Of a DNA stretch of 64,000 nt, positions 17,112 to 25,865 are shown piece by piece. The stretch covers positions 310,001-374,000 of the forward strand of contig JACKEL010000001.1 in NCBI GenBank assembly GCA_020632975.1, in the 5' to 3' direction. This stretch comes from Myxococcales bacterium. GTDB taxonomy: Bacteria; Myxococcota_C; UBA6777. Position 1 is the first letter of the stretch, and each line of letters begins with the position of its first letter. The position numbers and the translations under genes were made by a program. The notes below the pieces were generated by a model. The model worked only from the letters and a program-made list of their open reading frames with translations. It made no database searches and was not told the origin of the DNA.

Positions 17112-18029
17112 CTACTGAGGAGCAGCCTTGGAAGGGCCATGCCGACGCCATAATCGCAAGGCAGTACGCTCTTTTGGCGTGCTCCGCAACCAAAGCCTCA
17201 AACGCCGCAAGGCTTCGTCCTTGTGTCCCAAAACCAGCAAAGCCCGCACTTCTCGTTCGCGATTGAGCGAAGAGTCCCGAAGCCGCAACAGTTCGCGAAC
17301 TTCTTGTAACGCCCGCCGACGATCACGCAAAGCTGCTTGCTTTTTTCCAAGACGCTCCAAGATCTCCGCACGACGCATCCACCACTCAAATCGAACAGGA
17401 AGCCCCTTCATCGCTTGCTCGATCACGACAATCGCTTCTCGATATCGCCCCATCTTCCGCAAGACACGCAACAAAGCCATCCGCAAAGTCACAGCGCCCC
17501 CCAACGACCGAACGCCCGCACGGTAAAGCTTGGCTGCTTTTTCAAGCTCCTGTTGCTCCTCCCAAAAGCCCCCAAGCTCTAAGTAGATCCCAGGTCGCTG
17601 ACGAAGTCGCAAAGCCGCTTGGTATTGTTCGATGGCTTCCTTCTTTCGAGAGAAACGGCGATGGAGCCGCGCCATATACCAAAAAGACTGCCACGAAGGG
17701 ACACGCTCTTTTTGTGCGCAAAGCAACGATTGTTCGGCCTTTGTCCAACGCTGCATCGCAAACCAAAGCTTGCCCCAAGCCAAACAAAGTCTCGGAGAAT
17801 GCGGTGATATCTGTCCAACCTTCAAGAGATCTTGTTGGGCAAGCTTCATCTCTCCATGACGTCGATAGAGCGCACTTCGACGCATCAACAAACCAACATG
17901 CGTCGGATTTTTGCGTAGCATCCGACTCAATGACGCGATCTCATCATGCAAACCAAGATGCGAAAAAGCCCAACAAGGCCACACACAAAGCCCAACAAGA
18001 ACCCAAAACCACCGAAAGACCGAGCACAT
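17112..18029 (-). CDS. Exported TPR-repeat protein
   Basis: A 305-residue protein with an N-terminal signal peptide (FWVLVGLCVWPCWAFS) followed by about seven tetratricopeptide-type helix pairs. Recognisable units include MRRSALYRRHGEMKLAQQDL, ARLHRRFSRKKEAIEQYQAAL, LGGFWEEQQELEKAAKLYRAG and RAEILERLGKKQAALRDRRR. TPRs form protein-binding scaffolds, so it may organise the phosphoesterase that starts 84 nt downstream. AGGAG lies 7 nt before the ATG. It is the first gene of a likely three-gene minus-strand operon. The tail is unusually Arg-rich. Confidence 0.75.
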   Translation of the reverse strand: MCSVFRWFWVLVGLCVWPCWAFSHLGLHDEIASLSRMLRKNPTHVGLLMRRSALYRRHGEMKLAQQDLLKVGQISPHSPRLCLAWGKLWFAMQRWTKAEQSLLCAQKERVPSWQSFWYMARLHRRFSRKKEAIEQYQAALRLRQRPGIYLELGGFWEEQQELEKAAKLYRAGVRSLGGAVTLRMALLRVLRKMGRYREAIVVIEQAMKGLPVRFEWWMRRAEILERLGKKQAALRDRRRALQEVRELLRLRDSSLNREREVRALLVLGHKDEALRRLRLWLRSTPKERTALRLWRRHGPSKAAPQ

Positions 18030-18511
18030 CCTTGACTCCTATCTGCAAGGAGAAAACATCGATTTCATTTTTCAACACAAAAAAATAAAAATCACCCAAA
18101 AAAGATGTGAACCTTTTCCAAGAAGCCTCGTTCTACCCAACACTTCAACAAGAAATCATGTGAAACCAAAAACATCACAAGATGAGATAGATGTCATGAA
18201 CACAAAACGACACCTGACAAAAGTAGCCAAAACACCACATCACAACACCTTCAACACAGTTCCCGCACACATTTATTGTCCCTCCTCTTATTAAGGCGCA
18301 TCTCTCGCGCCTCATCGAGTGACTTGTTCCAAACGTCCCTTGTGACGGTATCTTTCTGACGAACAAGGCCCCTCACTTGATGATATCCCCCAAAAACAAA
18401 AAGAACGCGATACGACATCTTTGCTCTCGACGTCTCTACACGCGAGATGAAGCGTCTATCTAGACCGATTGAACTTGGCTTTCGTGCATCTCGCTCGAAC
18501 CAAGAACATCT
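18030..18511. other. Gene-free AT-rich stretch upstream of the tRNA-Tyr cluster
   Basis: No convincing gene. It holds a GGCGC-ATCTCTC-GCGCC hairpin at 18295-18311 and otherwise A-rich sequence. It probably carries the promoters of the TPR operon (left) and the tRNA-Tyr genes (right), but no clear -35/-10 pair was found. Confidence 0.4.
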
Positions 18512-18597
18512 GGGAGTGCGGCAACGTTGGAGAGTTGCAGTTGGCTGTAACCCAACTACCCTCGCGGGCTCAGGGGGTTCGAATCCCTCCACTCTCA
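18512..18597 (+). tRNA. tRNA-Tyr (GTA), copy 1
   Basis: A class II cloverleaf: acceptor GGGAGTG/CACTCTC, D-arm GCAAC-GTTGGAGA-GTTGC, anticodon stem GTTGG/CCAAC with loop CTGTAAC (GTA), variable arm with CCC-TCGC-GGG, T-arm GGGGG-TTCGAAT-CCCTC, discriminator A. No CCA is encoded. Position 8 is C, not the usual T. Confidence 0.88.
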
Positions 18598-18651
18598 CAA
18601 ACACAAGTGTGTTTTTCCGCGACCACTTGTGTGCAAACTAGCGGATACTCT

Positions 18652-18737
18652 GGGAGTGCGGCAACGTTGGAGAGTTGCAGTTGGCTGTAGACCAACTGCC
18701 CTTGCGGGCTTAGGGGGTTCGAATCCCTCCACTTTCA
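18652..18737 (+). tRNA. tRNA-Tyr (GTA), copy 2
   Basis: Same class II layout as copy 1 with few changes: acceptor GGGAGTG/CACTTTC, identical D-arm, anticodon loop CTGTAGA (GTA), variable-arm stem CCC/GGG, same T-arm, discriminator A. Confidence 0.88.
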
Positions 18738-18750
18738 CGCTTCGAGCAGG

Positions 18751-18828
18751 CAAGTATCTTGTAAGTATTTTTCTTCCATTTAACCCTTTTACCAGACAAG
18801 TATCGTGTAAGCATTTTTCTTCTATTTA
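18751..18828. repeat. Direct repeat of 32 bp between tRNA-Tyr copies 2 and 3
   Basis: CAAGTATC-T/G-TGTAAG-T/C-ATTTTTCTT-C/T is found at 18751-18782 and again at 18797-18828 with three mismatches and a 46-bp period. It may be a duplicated processing or terminator signal, or a scar of tRNA duplication. Confidence 0.65.
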
Positions 18829-18850
18829 TTTGTGATCATTTATCCTTTTT

Positions 18851-19001
18851 GGACGGGTATCCAAGTGGCCAAAGGTGATAAAAAGAAAGGCACCACTCCA
18901 TTGACTCGTTCGCAAGGACGAGAACTTGTGGTGACTTCAGAAAAATCGACTGTAAATCGATCGGCTGATAGCCTTCGCTGGTTCGAATCCAGCCCCGTCC
19001 A
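18851..19001 (+). tRNA. tRNA-Tyr (GTA), copy 3, interrupted by a foldable insertion of about 66 nt
   Basis: The ends are a canonical tRNA-Tyr: perfect acceptor GGACGGG/CCCGTCC, D-loop part CCAAGTGGCCAAAGG, anticodon stem ATCGA/TCGAT with loop CTGTAAA (18950-18956), variable arm GGCT-GAT-AGCC, T-arm GCTGG-TTCGAAT-CCAGC, discriminator A. Between the D-loop and anticodon arm (about 18876-18944) there are some 66 extra bases. They can fold by themselves: CACCAC (18891-18896) with GTGGTG (18928-18933), and inside it CTCGT (18905-18909) with ACGAG (18918-18922). The total is 151 nt against about 85 normally. It is either an intervening sequence or a disrupted gene. Confidence 0.7.
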
Positions 19002-19035
19002 CAAATACATCTCGGGCTTAAAACGCCCGTCATCC

Positions 19036-19121
19036 GGGAGTGCGGCAACGTTGGAGAGTTGCAACTGGCTGTAGACCAGTTACCCTTACGGGCTCAGGGG
19101 GTTCGAATCCCTCCACTTTCA
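19036..19121 (+). tRNA. tRNA-Tyr (GTA), copy 4
   Basis: Near copy of copies 1 and 2: acceptor GGGAGTG/CACTTTC, D-arm identical, anticodon stem ACTGG/CCAGT with loop CTGTAGA (GTA), variable arm stem CCC/GGG, T-arm identical, discriminator A. The anticodon-stem changes are compensatory, which suggests it is functional. Confidence 0.88.
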
Positions 19122-19474
19122 TTTTCCCTCACAAGTCCCCTTTCATTCGCTCCATCCGTTCTTTTCCTCACCTTTCGAAGAAAAAGAGACCAAAAGAAAG
19201 CGCGCACAGTCTTGTCTTTTCTGGCGTCATCCAAAAAACGATGTCCCAAGATCATTTTTTTGCAAAGACAGCGCGACAAAGCAAATCGCGGCTCGTCTCT
19301 GAAAGATCGTCTCCCAACGAAAGGCCCCAACATCCGACACCGCAGCTTCAAGCCCGATGCTTGAAGTGAAGATCCGCGCACCTTGAGGTGTTCCAGCCTT
19401 TCGTCTCGCACCAAGTAACAGCAGAAGTTGAAAAAAGGTTGCTAAATCCCTCTATTGAACAAGGATGCGTGCCC
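19122..19474. other. Gene-free stretch with a hairpin before the Cys-repeat lipoprotein
   Basis: No gene seen. CTTCAAG-CCCGATG-CTTGAAG at 19346-19366 is a perfect 7-bp hairpin, followed by a smaller CACCT-TG-AGGTG. They may be leader structure for the lipoprotein gene starting at 19475. Confidence 0.35.
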
Positions 19475-20677
19475 ATGAAAAGAACCCCACACTGGTTTTT
19501 GTTATTTTCTTGTCTAGTGCTTTTGTTCCACCTGTCTTTCTTTAGTTGTGGTGTCCCCAGTAACCCAGAAGGACAACAAAACGAAACCTCCAAAGAACCC
19601 ACCGTAGAGACCTCCACAGAGCCCAAAGCCGAGCCACAAAGCGAACCCCAAGCGGAGCCCACCCCCGAGCCACAAGTGGAGCTTACGCCCGAACCAACGG
19701 CTGAACCGCAACCCGAACCCACCCCAGAACCCCAAGCTGAACCCGTCTTAGACGCGGAACCTACACCCGAACCCCAAGCGGAACCTACGCCCGAGCCCCA
19801 AGCTGAGCCGCAACCCGAACCCACCCCAGAACCCCAAGCCGAGCCCACGCCTGAGATGCCCACTTGTTCAAGCGGACAAACCCTCTGCAACGGGACTTGC
19901 GTGGACCTGATGGCCAACAACCAAAACTGCGGAAGCTGCGGAACTTCGTGCACAGGTGGTCAAACCTGTCAGTCTGGCGCATGTGCGTGCCCTACAGGAC
20001 AATTGATGTGTAGCGGAACTTGCGTCAACCCTGCAACCAACAACCAACACTGCGGTGCTTGCACCTCAGCTTGTGGTGGCGGACAAACCTGTCAGTCTGG
20101 CACATGTGCATGCCCCACAGGACAGACCCTTTGCAACGGGGCTTGTGTAAACTTGATGACAAGCAACCAGCACTGTGGTGCTTGTGGGACGACTTGTAGC
20201 AGCGGACAAACCTGTCAGTCTGGTGCGTGTGCGTGTCCCACAGGTCAGACGCTTTGCAACGGGACTTGTGTCGATCTCAACGCAGACAACAACCACTGCG
20301 GAACATGCGGCACAAGTTGTGCGGCTGGTCAGACCTGTCAGTCGGGCACTTGTGCGGCCCCCAACTGCGGCGCCACCGTCAGTTTCGTCACGGACGTCCA
20401 ACCCATCTTCAATAGAAAGTGTACGGGTTGCCACGGCGGAAGCGGCGGTCTCTTCTTGGGTAGCAGCGTTTCTTATAACAACCTGTTCAATGTGGTATCG
20501 AGATGTAACGGCCTTGTCTTGGTGAAACCAGGCGATGCAGCCAACAGCTACCTTTATCGAAAGGTCAGCGGAAACGGTACGATCTGCAACAGCACCATGC
20601 CCCAAGGCTCAACGCTCCCCGCCAACGAGCAAGACATCATCCGCCGTTGGATCTGCCAAGGCGCCCCCAACAACTAA
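19475..20677 (+). CDS. Lipoprotein: Glu/Pro repeat, four MXAN_6577-type Cys repeats and a cytochrome c-type domain
   Basis: A 400-residue lipoprotein (lipobox around SFFSC). Residues about 30-130 are an (A)EPxPEPQAEP low-complexity stalk. About 130-300 hold four Cys-rich repeats of the pattern C.TGQTLCNGTCVDL....NHCG.CG..C..GQTCQSG.C, a type common in myxobacterial surface proteins. The last 100 residues start DVQPIFNRKCTGCHGG, with a CxxCH haem c motif, and contain TMPQG, whose Met could be the distal ligand. This fits small cytochrome c domains fused to surface proteins. AAGGA lies 9 nt before the ATG at 19475. Substrate or electron partner is unknown. Confidence 0.85.
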   Translation: MKRTPHWFLLFSCLVLLFHLSFFSCGVPSNPEGQQNETSKEPTVETSTEPKAEPQSEPQAEPTPEPQVELTPEPTAEPQPEPTPEPQAEPVLDAEPTPEPQAEPTPEPQAEPQPEPTPEPQAEPTPEMPTCSSGQTLCNGTCVDLMANNQNCGSCGTSCTGGQTCQSGACACPTGQLMCSGTCVNPATNNQHCGACTSACGGGQTCQSGTCACPTGQTLCNGACVNLMTSNQHCGACGTTCSSGQTCQSGACACPTGQTLCNGTCVDLNADNNHCGTCGTSCAAGQTCQSGTCAAPNCGATVSFVTDVQPIFNRKCTGCHGGSGGLFLGSSVSYNNLFNVVSRCNGLVLVKPGDAANSYLYRKVSGNGTICNSTMPQGSTLPANEQDIIRRWICQGAPNN

Positions 20678-20744
20678 GCCCATCCTCTTCCCTCCCCTTT
20701 CTCTTTCGCGGTTCCCACACCATCCCACAGCCTCTCTTGGGATA

Positions 20745-20773
20745 TTGCACTTGCCCTTGAGACGACCTATGAT
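20745..20773 (+). promoter_or_regulatory. Sigma70-type promoter for srkA
   Basis: TTGCAC (20745-20750), a 17-nt spacer and TATGAT (20768-20773), 90 nt upstream of the kinase start. Confidence 0.55.
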
Positions 20774-20862
20774 GCCCAAAACTAGGGTCTCTTGAGAGAG
20801 TGATATCTTCTCAAAGACCTCACCCAAACGTGGCCTAGAAGCCCGCCAAGAAAGGTCTTTGC

Positions 20863-21906
20863 ATGAGTTCTTCCGCTTGGGGAGATGTAGAAACCCAATA
20901 TTTTTATTCACTTACTCCAGATCGAATCCTTGATGCCGTCGAGGCTTCGGGTCTTCAGTGCACAGGTCGATGCTTGCAACTCAACAGCATGGAAAACCGT
21001 GTGTATGAGATCGAGATCGTCTTGGACGATGACGCCGTGGTCGCCAGCCCATCCGATCGTTTTCGCGTTGTGAAGTTCTATCGCCCAGGTCGATGGAGCA
21101 AAGAACAAATCCTTGATGAGCATCAGTTTTTGCTCGACCTCCAAGAAAATGACATCCCCGTCGCAGCCCCCGAGCGATTCCCCGATGGCGAAACCCTCCA
21201 TTGTCTCGGCGATCTCTCGATTTACTACTGTGTCTTTCCCAAGTTTGGGGGACGCAACCCTGACGAACTCAGTGTGGATCAGCTCGAACAGTTGGGACGT
21301 TTGCTTGCAAGGATGCACAACGTAGGCGCGATACGCCCTGCCCCTCACCGCATCCAGATCAATCCCACCACCTACGGGATCGACAACCTACGCTACATCC
21401 TCGACGAAAAACTCTTACCCACCGAACAAGAAAAACCCTATCGAGAGCTTGTCGAAAAGATTTGCGAGACAACGGCACCATGGTTTGCAGAAGCCACCTA
21501 CCAACGCGTACACGGCGATGCGCACATGGGCAACCTGCTTTGGCACCCTGATCGTGGCCCTCGCTTGGTGGACTTCGACGATATGGTGATGGGTCCTCCT
21601 GTCCAAGATATCTGGCTCGCAACGCCCGGTCGCGATGTTTGGTCCATCCAAGAGCGCGAGATCCTGCTCGAAGGATACGAGCAGATGCGTGACTTTGAGA
21701 GAAAAAGTCTCCGTCTGATCGAACCTTTGCGAGCTTTACGCTTTGTCCACTTCCACGCTTGGATCGGAAAACGCTGGACAGATCAAGCCTTCCCACGGGC
21801 CTTTCCGCACTATGGTTCCTCCAACTATTGGGCTGAAGCTGTCAGCGACCTTCGCGAACAGCTCCGCCTGATCGAAGAAGAAGCCCAAAAGTACACGCTC
21901 CACTAA
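20863..21906 (+). CDS. srkA: SrkA/RdoA-type stress response Ser/Thr kinase
   Basis: A 347-residue cytosolic kinase with the aminoglycoside-phosphotransferase-like fold, close in pattern to E. coli SrkA (YihE), which protects cells under envelope and oxidative stress. Family segments are LNSMENRVYEIEI at the nucleotide loop, FRVVKFYRPGRW with the ATP Lys, the catalytic loop QRVHGDAHMGNLLW, the metal site LVDFDDMVMGPPVQDIW, and a C-terminal FVHFHAWIGKRW typical of the family. AAAGG lies 7 nt before the ATG. In E. coli it sits with dsbA; here it stands alone with its own promoter. Confidence 0.93.
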   Translation: MSSSAWGDVETQYFYSLTPDRILDAVEASGLQCTGRCLQLNSMENRVYEIEIVLDDDAVVASPSDRFRVVKFYRPGRWSKEQILDEHQFLLDLQENDIPVAAPERFPDGETLHCLGDLSIYYCVFPKFGGRNPDELSVDQLEQLGRLLARMHNVGAIRPAPHRIQINPTTYGIDNLRYILDEKLLPTEQEKPYRELVEKICETTAPWFAEATYQRVHGDAHMGNLLWHPDRGPRLVDFDDMVMGPPVQDIWLATPGRDVWSIQEREILLEGYEQMRDFERKSLRLIEPLRALRFVHFHAWIGKRWTDQAFPRAFPHYGSSNYWAEAVSDLREQLRLIEEEAQKYTLH

Positions 21907-22076
21907 CCAACGCTCCCCTTCACTTTCCCCAGAACGCACCATCCTTCAAGACCTTGTCTCACCTTGTCACGACTTTCCCTTCATGGCATGATCCCCCGTC
22001 ACTGCGATCCCTGTAAGCACTACGATGGCCCGTGCCCAAAGCACGAACCAAGACCCCACAAAGATGAGAGGCTTTC

Positions 22077-22898
22077 ATGTCTTTACCCAAGCTTTATCAC
22101 TTTCACTTGTCCTACGCTGCCCAAATCGCCCGCCTCGGACTCGCAGAAAAAGGCGTCGCGTACGACGGGTTTTCGATCGATCTTCTTGGCGGCGAAAACT
22201 ACGAACCTTGGTACATGGAGATCAACCCCAAAGGCGTTGTCCCAACCTTCGTAAGTGACCAAGACACGGTGGTTGGCAGCCTCAACATCGTCCGCTTTGC
22301 GGACGCGCACTTTCCTGGCCCCCAACTCACCCCCACAGACCAAGCCAAACGCGATGTGATGGAAGCTTGGATCGCACGTCATCAAGCAGTCCCTGAGAGA
22401 GAACTGACCTATGCGTTGTTACCGGGCTTTGAAGGGAAGATGGCGCGCAAAGGGTTCCCTGACCGTATCAAGATCCTCCAAAAGAACAAAGACAAACAAC
22501 CCCATCTTGCCGAGATGTACGACCAAAAGATCGCCGATCTCAAACGATGGGAACATGATTGCAATGATCCCGAGACCGTTCAAAAGATGGAAGCCGAACT
22601 AGACGCCCTTTTCGACGACTTCTCCCAACACATCGCGGATCGTACTTGGGTTACAGGCGATGAATACAGCGTCGCAGATGTCCTTTGGACCGTCCTTGTC
22701 GCAAGGATGCACATGATGGGCATCGGACACAAAGTCACACAACGCCCCAACCTTGCGGCTTATCTTGAGCGCGCCAAAGCCCGCCCCAGCTTCAAACAAG
22801 CCCCCGTGCATCTCAAGGTCCTCAAAAGCATCGCCCTTCCCCTGATCTTGCGCGCCAAGATCCCTTTCTTGCGCCCGCTAATCGGCGTAAAACGCTAA
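22077..22898 (+). CDS. Glutathione S-transferase family protein
   Basis: A 273-residue protein with an N-terminal thioredoxin-like GST domain (LYHFHLSYAAQIARLGLAEKG; INPKGVVPTFV with the cis-Pro; then VVGSLNIVRFAD where glutathione normally binds) and an all-helical C-terminal domain (VTGDEYSVADVLWTVLVAR). It may conjugate glutathione to electrophiles or act in redox repair. The C terminus is longer than usual, with a basic-hydrophobic tail (SIALPLILRAKIPFLRPL) that could touch a membrane. GAGAGG precedes the ATG. The substrate is unknown. Confidence 0.88.
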   Translation: MSLPKLYHFHLSYAAQIARLGLAEKGVAYDGFSIDLLGGENYEPWYMEINPKGVVPTFVSDQDTVVGSLNIVRFADAHFPGPQLTPTDQAKRDVMEAWIARHQAVPERELTYALLPGFEGKMARKGFPDRIKILQKNKDKQPHLAEMYDQKIADLKRWEHDCNDPETVQKMEAELDALFDDFSQHIADRTWVTGDEYSVADVLWTVLVARMHMMGIGHKVTQRPNLAAYLERAKARPSFKQAPVHLKVLKSIALPLILRAKIPFLRPLIGVKR

Positions 22899-22972
22899 CT
22901 CCCACAGCCTCACCTCCCCACACAAGGACCATTCGGACAAGCCCATCCACCCCAACCATGGGAGATCCCAAG

Positions 22973-25225
22973 ATGTCTTTTCATTTTCGGATGTCACCTT
23001 ACCTTCCAAAGTACGCTCGGGCGCTCACAGTATCCGTGTCTATGTTTCTCACAGGACTCTTACCGACCTTCGCATGGGCCCATCCCTGTAAGCGGATATC
23101 GATCGGAGACAGCTTCCTCAACAAGAATACCTCCGCGCGTCTAGGCCCGCGTCGCCTGACTTTTGCAAGCCTCCAAGGCACACTCATCGGGATCACCCAT
23201 CGCCGTTGGAATACCTACATCCCTTATGATCTAGACCAAGCTCAACTCATCCTCCAAAAACGCGGTGGGAAGGGAAAAGTCGAGGTCACTGTGTGCAAGC
23301 ATCGCCAAGAAAGTGACCCAGGAACCCCGATCCTTCGCTTTACGATCCCATCGAGCCAAAAGAAAGATCGCACCACCCACATCAAAAGCCTGAGAGGTGT
23401 AAAGCACGCATTCATCAGTGTGTACCTCCAAGGCAAGAGTCCTCTGCGCAAGCTAGCCTATCGCATCCGTCTCAAACGACCGAACCAAGGCAAGATCCAC
23501 CCTCCACAACGCAACAAGCTCGGACCCGTCAAAGGATTCGCCGATCTCCACAACCACCAGGTCGCTGATCTCGCACATGGTGGGGGTTATATATTTGGCC
23601 ATCATGCCCGTCCCTTGAAGGCTTGCGATGGAAAAAGTCATGGCACACTTTTGTGGACAGATGCCGGCGGGATGTTTCGCGGCAAGCACCCCAAACAAAC
23701 CCAACCCTACGTCTGGTGGCCTCACTACGCAGATGGCAGCCACCAACAAGTTGGGATCAAAGAACTCAAACAAGCATGGCGCGCAGGACTTCGTCTCCTC
23801 GTAGCTACCGCCGTCAACAACCAAGCGCTTTGCACCCTCACACTGATCCACAAAAAGAAGCACCTCCGCTGTGACGACATGGACTCTGCACGACTTCAGA
23901 TCCAAGCCATCCATGAATTTGCACGAAAAAACCCGTGGTACCGCATCGCCCGCGATCCGTGGGAAGCCAGAAAGATCATCCATCAAGGTCATCTTGCCGT
24001 CATCATCGCCGTCGAGATCAGCAACCTCTTTCCCAGATCCCATGGTGACTGGCGCGAACAACTCGATGAACTCTACGATATGGGCGTCCGCAGCTTTGAG
24101 TTGGCCCACGAAACCGACTCGCGCTTTGCAGGCTCTGCCCAACAACACGGTAGTTTCTTTACCATCCTCAACGCACTCAAGCGCTTTGACAATCTGCGCT
24201 CCATTCGAGACTTTTTCGGACTCAGCCAAAAACTCCGCAAGCCCGAATACTGCGAAAAAAAGGGCGCAAACTACGCTTGTAACAAACTTGGTCTGCGCCA
24301 AGAACAAGGTGTCGCGATAGGTGCCCAACTTTTGCTTGAGGCCGCCAAACGCAAGATGTTGATCCCTCTCGACCACATCAGTCGTCGCGCACGCAAACAA
24401 GTCTTTGAGATCATCCGTTCAAAGCTCGCCTATTATCCGCTCTTTGCATCGCACTCTCGTTTCGATGCGATCATGCACCCACAAGAACGCAAACATGGCG
24501 GGACCGAGGAGTACATGCTCAGCGACAAAGAAGTGAAGATGATCCAACAAACAGGCGGTGTCTTTGGCCTACGCACGGGGATCAACGTCATGCGCGAGAT
24601 CCCTGGATGCCTCAAGAAAAAACTCACATGTTGGGGGTCTTCAGAGTCGCTTGCACAAAATGTCTGTTGGGCTGCACGTACAGGTCTCGCGATCTCCCTT
24701 GGGACCGACCTCAACACAGGTCCCGTTCAGATGACAGCACCGCGTTTTGCAAGCAACGCCACAGAGACGCACAGACACGACGGACTCCCCACTGCCTGTC
24801 CGCAAAATGTGACGTTGGGGATCGTGGGTCCGAAAGGATACGACGCAGCCCACAAACTCTATACACCCGTATCCAAGGGAAAAAAGCCGTGGGGATTCGA
24901 TGTGCGTGGACTTGCACATATCGGTTATGCGGGAGATTTGATCCAAGACATGCAAAAGCTCGGTGCACCCGTGCGTGAAACCGCGATGGACCGTTCAGCA
25001 GAAACATTCTTACGTATGTGGGAAAGAGCCTATCTCCCAAGAAGTGCCTCTCCTCTTTCTGCGCAACAATACCAACGCTACATGGGCACCCAAAGCCGCC
25101 ATTATCCGAACCCACTGCCTCCTGTTCGCTACAACAAGACCTACCGCAAAGCCCTCAAAAAAGCGCTCGCACAACCCCAAAAAGCACAACAAGTATGGGA
25201 AAAACAGCGCAAAAAGATCCAATAA
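22973..25225 (+). CDS. Exported amidohydrolase, membrane dipeptidase (M19)-like
   Basis: A 750-residue protein with an N-terminal signal peptide (VSMFLTGLLPTFAWA), a beta domain of about 160 residues, then an M19-like barrel. Metal-ligand motifs are visible: FADLHNHQVADL (HxH type), VEISNLFPR in place of the bridging Glu strand, LIPLDHIS, FASHSRFDAI, and ISLGTDLNTGP near the end (final Asp). M19 enzymes hydrolyse dipeptides, often with D-residues, using two zinc ions. The protein is about twice the usual length because of the N-terminal domain and insertions rich in cysteines. A GGAG lies about 9 nt before the chosen ATG at 22973; an upstream ATG at 22958 is also possible. Confidence 0.8.
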   Translation: MSFHFRMSPYLPKYARALTVSVSMFLTGLLPTFAWAHPCKRISIGDSFLNKNTSARLGPRRLTFASLQGTLIGITHRRWNTYIPYDLDQAQLILQKRGGKGKVEVTVCKHRQESDPGTPILRFTIPSSQKKDRTTHIKSLRGVKHAFISVYLQGKSPLRKLAYRIRLKRPNQGKIHPPQRNKLGPVKGFADLHNHQVADLAHGGGYIFGHHARPLKACDGKSHGTLLWTDAGGMFRGKHPKQTQPYVWWPHYADGSHQQVGIKELKQAWRAGLRLLVATAVNNQALCTLTLIHKKKHLRCDDMDSARLQIQAIHEFARKNPWYRIARDPWEARKIIHQGHLAVIIAVEISNLFPRSHGDWREQLDELYDMGVRSFELAHETDSRFAGSAQQHGSFFTILNALKRFDNLRSIRDFFGLSQKLRKPEYCEKKGANYACNKLGLRQEQGVAIGAQLLLEAAKRKMLIPLDHISRRARKQVFEIIRSKLAYYPLFASHSRFDAIMHPQERKHGGTEEYMLSDKEVKMIQQTGGVFGLRTGINVMREIPGCLKKKLTCWGSSESLAQNVCWAARTGLAISLGTDLNTGPVQMTAPRFASNATETHRHDGLPTACPQNVTLGIVGPKGYDAAHKLYTPVSKGKKPWGFDVRGLAHIGYAGDLIQDMQKLGAPVRETAMDRSAETFLRMWERAYLPRSASPLSAQQYQRYMGTQSRHYPNPLPPVRYNKTYRKALKKALAQPQKAQQVWEKQRKKIQ

Positions 25226-25238
25226 TCTCACGGCGTTT

Positions 25239-25865
25239 TCAATACACCCCTAAGATCTGACGCCCTTTCTTTCTCCCTGTCTGTCCGCCTTTTTTGGACA
25301 TCCAACGCCGAGGATACATATTTTGATTCTCGCGTTCTTTCCATTTTTTGAGCGCTTGTTTCTCGATATCTCGATTGTAGGCTTTGATCGCAAAAAACGT
25401 TTTTTCTTGTGCGCGAATATTCAAAATCATCGCGCTATAGAGGATCACCAGCCCGCCAAAAAGTAGCGTCACATTCAAGGCCGCTTTTCCAGGTCGATGC
25501 TCAGGGAAAAATCCATTTGGATCGAGCACAAAGATCGTCGTCCCCGCAATCGTCGAAGCCATCCCCACGATCGTCAAAACCATCGAACAAATCGCCAAAG
25601 TATGCGCTTCGCTGGCTGCCTTTTGTGCCATCTCTGAACCACGAAACAAACTGTGATATCCCGAACCAAAGGCCCCAAGGTGAGCCTCTTTCTCGCCCTT
25701 CAACAAGACCACTTTTCCTTGTTTATTAAAACCATAATGCAATTTTCCGTGGTACATCTTCTCTGCAAACTCCCGAGCATCCGACGCAAAGGACACTTCC
25801 ATCCCTGCCAAAAATGCTGTACAGAACACAAGATACACCCCTGCCTTAGCGATCTTTCCCCACAT
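25239..25865 (-). CDS. Membrane protein of a local two-segment family, function unknown
   Basis: A 208-residue protein with a signal-peptide-like start, a soluble stretch with HLGAFGSGYHSLFRG, and two hydrophobic helices (MVLTIVGMASTIAGTTIF and ALNVTLLFGGLVILYSAMIL). It ends in a basic tail. The segment after the second helix, NIRAQEKTFFAIKAYNRDI, matches the protein at 40035-41111 (NAQNTYQRTLALYNQSL), as does FVLDPNGFF (FALDPLAVF), so the two are paralogues. GGAG lies 6 nt before the ATG at 25865. It is convergent with the dipeptidase gene. No known domain. Confidence 0.65.
   Translation of the reverse strand: MWGKIAKAGVYLVFCTAFLAGMEVSFASDAREFAEKMYHGKLHYGFNKQGKVVLLKGEKEAHLGAFGSGYHSLFRGSEMAQKAASEAHTLAICSMVLTIVGMASTIAGTTIFVLDPNGFFPEHRPGKAALNVTLLFGGLVILYSAMILNIRAQEKTFFAIKAYNRDIEKQALKKWKERENQNMYPRRWMSKKGGQTGRKKGRQILGVY

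Noticed and set aside
23453..24400. 315-codon minus-strand ORF
   Set aside because: Antisense to the M19-like dipeptidase gene.
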